DNA from: Stutzerimonas stutzeri
GTDB taxonomy: Bacteria > Pseudomonadota > Gammaproteobacteria > Pseudomonadales > Pseudomonadaceae
NCBI GenBank assembly: GCA_002345575.1
Contig: DDVX01000019.1
Coordinates: 82,397-146,396, forward strand
Length of the DNA: 64,000 nt
Reading direction: 5' to 3'
The notes beneath the pieces are model-generated. The model was not told the DNA's origin and searched no databases. It saw only the letters and a program-made list of their open reading frames with translations. Made by a program: the position numbers and the translations under genes. How positions within the stretch are numbered: position 1 is the stretch's first letter; each line of letters begins with the position of its first letter. This document shows, one piece after another, positions 26,985 to 36,133 of the stretch.

Positions 26985-27902
26985 TCAGTTCTCCGGCTGT
27001 TGCGAGAGGCTGTACACATAGGCTGCCAGCAGGTGCACCTTGTCATTGCCAAGAATTTCTTTCTGGGCAGGCATACGGCCGTTACGACCATAGCGCAGGG
27101 TTTGCTGGACCTGTCCAAAACTCGAGCCGTAAAGCCAGACATTGTCTGTCAGATCGGGCGCGCCCATGGCTTGAGTGCCCTTACCTTCAGCGCCGTGACA
27201 GGCTACACAGGTCGAGGCGAAGATCTTTTGACCCTGCTCAATGTCGATGTTGACGCCTTCTGGCGTATCGCGGCCGGACAGGCTGAGAACGTAGCCGGAA
27301 ACATGACGGATACCGTCTTCGCCAATCACATTGAGCCAGCTTGGCATGGTGGCCTGACGACCTTCCATGATGCTGGTTTTAATGGTTTCAGGCTCGCCGC
27401 CCCACAGCCACTCGTGGTCGGTGAGGTTAGGGAAACCGTAGGCACCCTTGGCGTCGGAACCGTGGCAGACCGAGCAGTTGGAGGCAAACAGGCGGCCACC
27501 CATTTTCAGGGCCTGCGGATCTTGAGCGACTTCTTCCACCGGCATAGAAGCGAACTTGGCGTAGAGCGGGCCGTATTGCTCGTTGGCGCGGTCCATCTCG
27601 CGTTCCCATTCCTTCACCTGGGTCCAGCCACCTTCGTAGCCGGGCAGGACGCCTTTCCAGTTGCCCAGGCCCGGATACAGGACCAGGTAACCGAGGGCAA
27701 ATATCACAGTGCCGACGAACAGCATGAACCACCAGCGTGGCAGCGGATTGTCGTATTCCTCGATACCGTCATAGGAATGACCGACGGTTTCTTCGGTGCT
27801 TTCGTGGCGCTGTCCCTTGCGAGTCGCCAACAGCAGCCAGACCAGGGCTGCGATGGTCCCCAGACTCAGCAGGGTGATGTACCAACTCCAAAACGAGGTC
27901 AT
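26985..27902 (-). CDS. ccoP: Cbb3 cytochrome oxidase dihaem subunit CcoP (proximal operon)
   Basis: This 305-residue membrane-anchored dihaem cytochrome c carries two haem sites, CSVCHGSDAKG and CVACHGAEGKG. The N-terminus (MTSFWSWYITLLSLGTIAAL) is the first membrane helix; a second lies in the WWFMLFVGTVIFALGYLVLY stretch. Electrons enter the oxidase here. The gene ends the ccoNOQP operon nearest ccoG, called cco1 in P. aeruginosa usage. Confidence 0.96.
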   Translation of the reverse strand: MTSFWSWYITLLSLGTIAALVWLLLATRKGQRHESTEETVGHSYDGIEEYDNPLPRWWFMLFVGTVIFALGYLVLYPGLGNWKGVLPGYEGGWTQVKEWEREMDRANEQYGPLYAKFASMPVEEVAQDPQALKMGGRLFASNCSVCHGSDAKGAYGFPNLTDHEWLWGGEPETIKTSIMEGRQATMPSWLNVIGEDGIRHVSGYVLSLSGRDTPEGVNIDIEQGQKIFASTCVACHGAEGKGTQAMGAPDLTDNVWLYGSSFGQVQQTLRYGRNGRMPAQKEILGNDKVHLLAAYVYSLSQQPEN

Positions 27903-28085
27903 TTATTTCTTACTCCTGGACGCTTCTTCATCACGCTTCTTGGCGTCGGGCTCGTCTGCGAAGGGCAGATTGGCGGCTTCATCAAAGCTTTTCTTGCGTT
28001 TGCTGCTATAGGCCCAGAGCACGACGCCAATGAAGGCGACGACGACCAAAATAGTGCCCAAGCCGCGGAGAGTCCCGATATCCAT
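27903..28085 (-). CDS. ccoQ: Cbb3 oxidase small subunit CcoQ
   Basis: This 60-residue single-helix protein (GTILVVVAFIGVVLWAYSSKRKKSFDEAANLPFADE) has the classic CcoQ/FixQ layout: membrane helix, basic stop-transfer and a short acidic tail. It ends one base before the ccoP start and begins 6 bp after ccoO. It stabilises the assembled oxidase. The second operon (31.5 kb) lacks it. Confidence 0.95.
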   Translation of the reverse strand: MDIGTLRGLGTILVVVAFIGVVLWAYSSKRKKSFDEAANLPFADEPDAKKRDEEASRSKK

Positions 28086-28091
28086 GGTGCG

Positions 28092-28703
28092 TTACCGTTT
28101 GTTGGTGAGTGCAGTGCCAAGGACCTGCAGGTAGGCCACCATGGCATCCATTTCGGTCTTGCCCCTTACCGCGTCTTTCGCACCGGCGATGTCTTCATCG
28201 GTGTAAGGCACGCCCAGGGTGCGCAAGGCTTTCAACTTATTGGCGGTATCCCGACCGTCGAGGGTGTTTTCCACCAGCCACGGGTAGGACGGCATCTTCG
28301 ATTCCGGCACCACGTTGCGCGGGTTGTACAGGTGCGCGCGGTGCCAGTCATCGGAGTAGCGGCCACCGACACGGGCCAGGTCCGGACCGGTGCGCTTGGA
28401 GCCCCACAGGAATGGATGGTCGTAAACGCTTTCACCGGCGACCGAGTAATGGCCGTAGCGCTCGGTTTCAGCGCGGAACGGACGGATCATCTGCGAGTGG
28501 CAGCCGACACAGCCTTCACGGATGTACAGGTCACGTCCTTCCAGCTGCAGCGCGGTGTAAGGCTTCATGCCCTCGACCGGCTCGTTGACTACATCCTGGA
28601 AGAACAGCGGGACGATCTGAGTCAGGCCGCCGATGCTCACCGCGAGGATCATGAACAGGGTCAGCAGACCGATGTTCTTTTCCACTATTTCGTGATTCTT
28701 CAT
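28092..28703 (-). CDS. ccoO: Cbb3 oxidase monohaem subunit CcoO (proximal operon)
   Basis: This 203-residue membrane-anchored cytochrome c has one N-terminal helix (IGLLTLFMILAVSIGGL) and one haem site (EGCVGCHSQM) with a downstream Met ligand candidate (ESKMPSYPWL). It is almost identical to the copy at 31566-32177: I count only three residue differences (V7/L, L59/I and R62/K, numbering approximate). This similarity continues at DNA level. Confidence 0.96.
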   Translation of the reverse strand: MKNHEIVEKNIGLLTLFMILAVSIGGLTQIVPLFFQDVVNEPVEGMKPYTALQLEGRDLYIREGCVGCHSQMIRPFRAETERYGHYSVAGESVYDHPFLWGSKRTGPDLARVGGRYSDDWHRAHLYNPRNVVPESKMPSYPWLVENTLDGRDTANKLKALRTLGVPYTDEDIAGAKDAVRGKTEMDAMVAYLQVLGTALTNKR

Positions 28704-28714
28704 TACTCGGCTCC

Positions 28715-30142
<1,428 letters not shown>

Positions 30143-30464
30143 GCAAGGCTTCCACGCTAAAAGGGCATATCAAGGGGGCAAAAACGGCGGCAAGTATGGA
30201 GAAACGAGGGGGGTAATGCAAACGAGCCCAGCTTTCTCCGGTGCCGCTTCGGCCCAGATTTCAAGCGTCTTTCCTGCGTGTTGCAGGCGCGCTCGGCACA
30301 CCAGGTTGGTGCGCTGAATGAGGGTTTCGCCTTGTAGTTCTGTGCATTCATGGCGAATGACAGGAAGTATGGAGGCGGTACGGCCTTCGGCAAAGGAGGG
30401 AAGTAGTAAGCGGTCTGCGACAGAGCGTCGCATGGGTCCATTTTAACGGGAGACTTGATCAGAA
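30143..30464. other. Intergenic region upstream of proximal ccoN; promoter expected, no gene seen
   Basis: This stretch should hold the promoter of ccoNOQP. I see no Anr box and no convincing coding frame. A small inverted repeat (CACCA-GGT-TGGTG near 30299-30311) is the only symmetry noted. Confidence 0.5.
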
Positions 30465-30521
30465 ACAGGGCAGCTTTCGCCGCCCTGTCCTAGACCGCTG
30501 AGCCTCGAAAGAGGTTCAGCG
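30465..30521 (-). terminator. Double hairpin after the distal ccoNOP operon
   Basis: On the minus strand two hairpins follow the ccoP stop: CGCTGA.CCTC/GAGG.TCAGCG (30496-30521) and a 10-bp GC-rich stem with a GAAA loop (30465-30488) followed by TTTCTG. This should end transcription of the distal operon before the proximal ccoN promoter. Confidence 0.7.
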
Positions 30522-30528
30522 ATCTGAG

Positions 30529-31464
30529 TCACTTCTTCGCCAGTTGTTCCGGCTTTTGCGACAGGCTGTAGACGTAAGCCGCGAGCAGATGCACCTTGTC
30601 GTTGCCGAGATACTGCTCTTGGGCCGGCATCTGGCCGTTGCGGCCGTGGCGGATGGTCTGCTGCAGCTGCGGCAGGCTTGAACCATAGATCCAGGCGGCA
30701 GGGTTGGTTAGCTGTGGTGCGCCGAGGGCGGCCATGCCTTCACCGTTGGCGCCGTGGCAGACGGAGCAGGTTTGCACGTATACCTCGGACCCTTTGCCCA
30801 GGTCGGCCTCGTGGGCTTCCGGCAGCGACAGGCCAGCCAGTTCGTTGCGCACGTAAGCGGCAACGTTCTTCACGCCCTCGTCGCCAATCACCTGGCCCCA
30901 GGCCGGCATCGCCGCGATGCGTCCGTGGAGGATGCTTGCCTTGATCGTTTCCGGCTCGCCGCCCCAGCGCCATTCGTTATCGGCCAGGTTCGGGAAGCCA
31001 TTGGAGCCTTTGGCATCGGAACCATGGCAGATGGAGCAATAGTTGGCGTACAGGCGTGCACCGATCTTCAGTGCGTGTTCGTCCTGAGCAACTTCGGCGA
31101 CGCTCATGGCGGAAAATTTGGCGAAGATCGGGCCGAATTTGGCCTCGGCCTGATCCACTTCGCGCTGCCATTCCTTTTCCTGGGTCCAGCCGCCTTCATA
31201 GCCCGGCAGGACGCCTTTCCAGTTGCCCAGGCCGGGATACAGGATCAGGTAGACGATGCCGAACAGCAGCGTGCCGATGAACAGCATGAACCACCACTTG
31301 GGCAGCGGGTTGTCGTATTCCTCGATGCCGTCGAAGGAATGACCCATGGTCTTGTCGGTCGTGCTGGCCGATTCGCCCTTGCGGGTGGCGAAGATCAGCC
31401 AGAACAGAGCGACGATGGTGCCCAGTGTCAGCAGGGCGATGTATCCACTCCAGAAAGTGCTCAT
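30529..31464 (-). CDS. ccoP: Cbb3 oxidase dihaem subunit CcoP (distal operon)
   Basis: This 311-residue dihaem cytochrome has haem sites CSICHGSDAKG and CSVCHGANGEG and the same membrane arrangement as the proximal CcoP, but it is clearly more diverged from it than the two CcoO proteins are from each other. It ends the distal (cco2-type) operon. It follows ccoO after 101 bp with no ccoQ between. Confidence 0.95.
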   Translation of the reverse strand: MSTFWSGYIALLTLGTIVALFWLIFATRKGESASTTDKTMGHSFDGIEEYDNPLPKWWFMLFIGTLLFGIVYLILYPGLGNWKGVLPGYEGGWTQEKEWQREVDQAEAKFGPIFAKFSAMSVAEVAQDEHALKIGARLYANYCSICHGSDAKGSNGFPNLADNEWRWGGEPETIKASILHGRIAAMPAWGQVIGDEGVKNVAAYVRNELAGLSLPEAHEADLGKGSEVYVQTCSVCHGANGEGMAALGAPQLTNPAAWIYGSSLPQLQQTIRHGRNGQMPAQEQYLGNDKVHLLAAYVYSLSQKPEQLAKK

Positions 31465-31565
31465 GTGCTACTCCTGGACAGCCCGAGCCACTCTGGCTGT
31501 CCGCGATTGAAGTCCTGGACGGCCCGCCGTCACGGCAGACCGTCATCTCTCTATGGCTTATCGGA
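31465..31565 (-). other. ccoQ-less gap between ccoO and ccoP in the distal operon
   Basis: In the proximal operon this position holds ccoQ. Here the 101 bp has no CcoQ-like frame. It contains two hairpin-forming segments (GGACAGCC...GGGCTGTCC and GACGG...CCGTC) and, just before ccoP, GTCCAGGAGTA, the same string that ends the ccoQ region upstream of the proximal ccoP. This looks like the scar of a ccoQ loss. Confidence 0.6.
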
Positions 31566-32177
31566 TCAACGCTTGTTGGTCAGAGCCGTTCCAAGGACCT
31601 GCAGGTAGGCCACCATGGCATCCATTTCGGTCTTGCCCCTTACCGCGTCTTTCGCACCGGCGATATCTTCATCGGTGTAAGGCACGCCCAGGGTGCGCAA
31701 GGCTTTCAACTTATTGGCGGTATCCCGACCGTCGAGGGTATTTTCCACCAGCCACGGGTAGGAGGGCATCTTCGATTCCGGCACTACGTTGCGCGGGTTG
31801 TACAGGTGCGCGCGGTGCCAGTCATCGGAGTAGCGGCCACCGACACGGGCCAGGTCCGGACCGGTGCGCTTGGAGCCCCACAGGAATGGATGGTCGTAAA
31901 CGCTTTCACCGGCGACCGAGTAATGGCCGTAGCGCTCGGTTTCAGCGCGGAACGGACGGATCATTTGCGAGTGGCAGCCGACGCAGCCTTCCTTGATGTA
32001 GATGTCACGGCCTTCCAGCTGCAGCGCGGTGTAAGGCTTCATGCCCTCGACCGGCTCGTTGACCACATCTTGGAAGAACAGCGGGACGATCTGGGTCAGA
32101 CCGCCGATGCTCACCGCGAGGATCATGAACAGGGTCAGCAGACCAATGTTCTTTTCCAGTATTTCGTGATTCTTCAT
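31566..32177 (-). CDS. ccoO: Cbb3 oxidase monohaem subunit CcoO (distal operon)
   Basis: This 203-residue monohaem cytochrome c subunit has the haem motif EGCVGCHSQM and is nearly identical to the proximal copy. The start MKNHEILEKN and C-terminus ALTNKR are shared. It lies 11 bp after ccoN in both operons, and even the ccoN-ccoO junction is nearly the same. Confidence 0.96.
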   Translation of the reverse strand: MKNHEILEKNIGLLTLFMILAVSIGGLTQIVPLFFQDVVNEPVEGMKPYTALQLEGRDIYIKEGCVGCHSQMIRPFRAETERYGHYSVAGESVYDHPFLWGSKRTGPDLARVGGRYSDDWHRAHLYNPRNVVPESKMPSYPWLVENTLDGRDTANKLKALRTLGVPYTDEDIAGAKDAVRGKTEMDAMVAYLQVLGTALTNKR

Positions 32178-32188
32178 TGCTCGGCTCC

Positions 32189-33613
<1,425 letters not shown>

Positions 33614-33694
33614 GTATGGGCTTCCATCCACGGTAATGAGCGTTTTTTGTTGCGTGTAAGCAGTTGTTTCTTTCAATAGAAAACGGGGGCAAGC

Positions 33695-34378
33695 ATGGGG
33701 AAAGGCCAAATGGCTGGTATTGACGCCGGTCAATACACGCAGGGGGGTGAAATTCCGCTGGTTCAGGCCGATCGCCCGCATGGCGAGGCCTCGGCCAGCC
33801 TGATACTGGCGCACGGGGCCGGTGCGCCGATGGACAGTCCATTCATGCAGGCAATCACCGAGCGCCTTGTGGCGCGTGGGATCGAGGTGTTTCGCTTCGA
33901 GTTCGCCTATATGGCTGAGCGGCGCAAAGATGGCCGCAGGCGTCCACCGAATCCACAGGCCCGCCTGCTTGAGCAGTGGCGAGAGGTGTATGCAATGGTG
34001 CGACAGCAAACCGCAGGCCGGCTGGCGGTCGGCGGCAAGTCCATGGGCGGAAGGATGGCCAGCCTGCTGGCTGACGAATTACAGGCAGATGCGCTGATCT
34101 GCCTAGGCTATCCCTTCTATGCGGCCGGCAAACCGGAGAAGCCGCGGGTAGCGCACCTGGCTGAATTGCGTACACCGACGTTGATCATTCAAGGTGAGCG
34201 CGATGCGTTGGGGGATCGGCAGACCGTTGCCGGCTACACACTGTCGGCAGCTGTCGAAGTGCACTGGCTGGCGGCAGCGGACCATGATCTCAAGCCGCTG
34301 AAACGCTCCGGGCTGACCCACGAGCAGCACCTTGACAGTGCTGCTGGCAGGATGGCCGAGTTTTTGCAGCGGCTCTGA
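33695..34378 (+). CDS. Alpha/beta hydrolase of the KANL3/Tex30 (dienelactone hydrolase-like) family
   Basis: The protein of about 227 residues has an alpha/beta-hydrolase core with oxyanion motif LAHGAGAPMDSPFM, nucleophile Ser in GGKSMGGRM, Asp in IIQGERDALGDR and His in AADHDLKPL. The substrate is unknown. Start choice is uncertain: ATG 33695 or ATG 33710 are possible, and family members usually begin shortly before the SLILAHGAG strand. It is divergent from the distal ccoN, and the Anr box of that operon lies inside its first codons. Confidence 0.82.
   Translation: MGKGQMAGIDAGQYTQGGEIPLVQADRPHGEASASLILAHGAGAPMDSPFMQAITERLVARGIEVFRFEFAYMAERRKDGRRRPPNPQARLLEQWREVYAMVRQQTAGRLAVGGKSMGGRMASLLADELQADALICLGYPFYAAGKPEKPRVAHLAELRTPTLIIQGERDALGDRQTVAGYTLSAAVEVHWLAAADHDLKPLKRSGLTHEQHLDSAAGRMAEFLQRL
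33720..33733. promoter_or_regulatory. Anr/FNR box upstream of distal ccoNOP, inside the divergent hydrolase gene
   Basis: TTGAC-GCCG-GTCAA is a perfect match to TTGAY-N4-RTCAA. It lies 107 bp before the ccoN start, and 10-25 bp inside the candidate hydrolase reading frame, so Anr binding could also block or redirect transcription of that gene. Confidence 0.8.
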
Positions 34379-35947
34379 CTAGCGGTTGAAGCGTTCTACC
34401 AGGGCAGACTGGGCGCGCGCAGTTGCCTCCAGCTCTTCGGATAGTAGCGCCGTGCTCTGGGCATCACCCGCGGTCTGATCGGCGAGATGGGCAATATTGC
34501 TGATGTTGCGGCTGATCTCTTCGGCGACTGCGCTTTGTTGCTCGGTGGCCGAGGCGATCTGTGTCGTCATATCGATGATGCTCTCCACGGCTGCGCCAAT
34601 ACCGGCAAGCGCCTTGTCTGCGTCTATTACCCGCTCGACACCGACACCCACTTGAGCTTTGCCCTGCTCGGTGGCTTTCACCGCATGTTGAGCCTGCAGC
34701 TGGAGCTTTTCGATCAGCTGATGGATATCGCCTGTGGCTGCAGCGGTGCGTTGGGCCAGCTGACGCACTTCATCGGCGACTACGGCAAAGCCGCGACCCG
34801 ACTCTCCCGCGCGGGCTGCCTCAATAGCAGCATTGAGCGCGAGAAGGTTGGTCTGGTCGGCGATACTCTTGATGACATCGACCACGCTGCCAATCTCATC
34901 GCTGTTGCGGGCCAGCTCGGTAACGGCATCACCGGTTTGGCTGACGGTGCTGGCCAGCAGCTCGATGGCATGACGGGTTTGTGCACTGATCTCGCGTCCA
35001 TGGGTGGTCAGTCTGCTGGCTTGTCCGGTTGCATCGGCGGCCAGCGCTACATTGCCTGCCACCTCCTGCGTGGTTGCCGCCATCTGGTTGATTGCCGTGG
35101 CGACCTGCGAGGTTTCGTGGTGCTGCTTCGCCAGCCCGCCGGAGCTGCTGCCGGCCAACTGTTCGGCGCGTTTGGCTTGTTGCTCCAGCTGCACAGCACT
35201 GTCGAGCAAACGTGTCAGGCAGGTTTTCAGGCGTGCCTGTTCGCTGAGCATGGCCATCTCCAGTTGGGCTTCATTGCCGTGGCTGTCGGTATACATTCGT
35301 GCAATCAGCGGATCGCTCTGCGACTGCTTGGCCAGCTGCAAAAGGCGCTGGGTGCCGCGCATCTGCCAATGGCGGCCTGCCAGCCCAAGGGGAATGGAAA
35401 GGCTGGCAGCCAGCACCAGGCCCCAGGTATCGCCAAGCCAGGCACCGATGGCAAAGCCGGTCAGGCTGGTGAGCAAAAAGGGCAGCCAAGCCCCGATCAG
35501 CGGTAACCAGTTGGAGCTCGACGGGATGCCGCTCTTCCCCGCATTCAGGCGTGCATAAAGGGCTTCGGCGCGCCTTATCTGCTCCTGAGTCGGCTTGGTG
35601 CGCACCGATTCGTAGCCAATGACCTGGCGCTGCATATCCAGCACCGGTGTCACGTAGGCGTTGACCCAGTAGTGGTCACCATCCTTACGGCGATTCTTGA
35701 CGATGCCCATCCAGGGTCGGCCATTCTTGAGCGTGGCCCACATGTGCTCGAACACGGCACTGGGTACATCAGGATGACGGATCAGGTTGTGCGGCGCGCC
35801 GATCAGATCTTGGCGATCGAAGCCGCTGACCGACGCAAAGATATCGTTGCAATAGGTGATTTGGCCTTTCAGGTCCGTGGTGGAAATCAGCCGTTGCTGA
35901 TCCGGAAAGGCGAACTCGCGCTGGGTGATCGGTAGGTTTTTTCGCAT
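34379..35947 (-). CDS. aer: PAS-domain methyl-accepting protein, aerotaxis receptor Aer
   Basis: This 522-residue receptor has an N-terminal PAS domain (STTDLKGQITYCNDIF to about residue 120) of the FAD-binding Aer type, a hydrophobic pair of segments at about 150-185 (WLPLIGAWLPFLLTSLTGFA) and a C-terminal MCP signalling tip (LLALNAAIEAARAGESGRGF). There is no periplasmic sensor domain, which is typical of Aer. It is convergent, end to end, with the hydrolase gene (no gap). Location next to the Anr-controlled oxidase operon fits an oxygen/redox taxis role. Confidence 0.93.
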   Translation of the reverse strand: MRKNLPITQREFAFPDQQRLISTTDLKGQITYCNDIFASVSGFDRQDLIGAPHNLIRHPDVPSAVFEHMWATLKNGRPWMGIVKNRRKDGDHYWVNAYVTPVLDMQRQVIGYESVRTKPTQEQIRRAEALYARLNAGKSGIPSSSNWLPLIGAWLPFLLTSLTGFAIGAWLGDTWGLVLAASLSIPLGLAGRHWQMRGTQRLLQLAKQSQSDPLIARMYTDSHGNEAQLEMAMLSEQARLKTCLTRLLDSAVQLEQQAKRAEQLAGSSSGGLAKQHHETSQVATAINQMAATTQEVAGNVALAADATGQASRLTTHGREISAQTRHAIELLASTVSQTGDAVTELARNSDEIGSVVDVIKSIADQTNLLALNAAIEAARAGESGRGFAVVADEVRQLAQRTAAATGDIHQLIEKLQLQAQHAVKATEQGKAQVGVGVERVIDADKALAGIGAAVESIIDMTTQIASATEQQSAVAEEISRNISNIAHLADQTAGDAQSTALLSEELEATARAQSALVERFNR

Positions 35948-36004
35948 GCGGGGGGTACGCCTGGCAGTGTGATTATTATTTTTATGATTCAGAAGTGAGC
36001 TGGT

Positions 36005-36020
36005 GTTTTGACGTCAAAAC
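36005..36020. promoter_or_regulatory. 16-bp perfect palindrome upstream of aer
   Basis: GTTTTGACGTCAAAAC reads the same on both strands, 58-73 bp before the aer start codon. It resembles an Anr box without the four-base spacer, so it is not a standard Anr site. It is a good operator candidate for an unidentified regulator. Confidence 0.55.
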
Positions 36021-36082
36021 AATGAGTGCTGTCCAGATAGCGGCTGCCCCGACAAAAACTTAAAGAATCTACCGACGAAAGA

Positions 36083-36110
36083 ACAAAAACGCCCGCAGGT
36101 GCGGGCGTTG
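36083..36110 (-). terminator. Rho-independent terminator of acnA
   Basis: CGCCCGCA (36090-36097), loop GG, TGCGGGCG (36100-36107). On the minus strand the stem is followed by TTTTTGTTC, 24 bp after the acnA stop. Confidence 0.92.
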
Positions 36111-36133
36111 ATGCGACTGATTACCTCCGAAGC

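Noticed and set aside
27899..28147. Alternative 82-codon frame over ccoQ
   Set aside because: Out of frame with the CcoQ helix and acidic tail, and rich in Pro and Ser without domain features.
33614..34009. N-terminal extension of the distal ccoN
   Set aside because: It is antisense to the alpha/beta hydrolase, and the proximal CcoN aligns from the ATG at 33613.
36005..36020. Anr box upstream of aer
   Set aside because: The half-sites are adjacent without the four-base spacer, so it was reported only as a palindrome.
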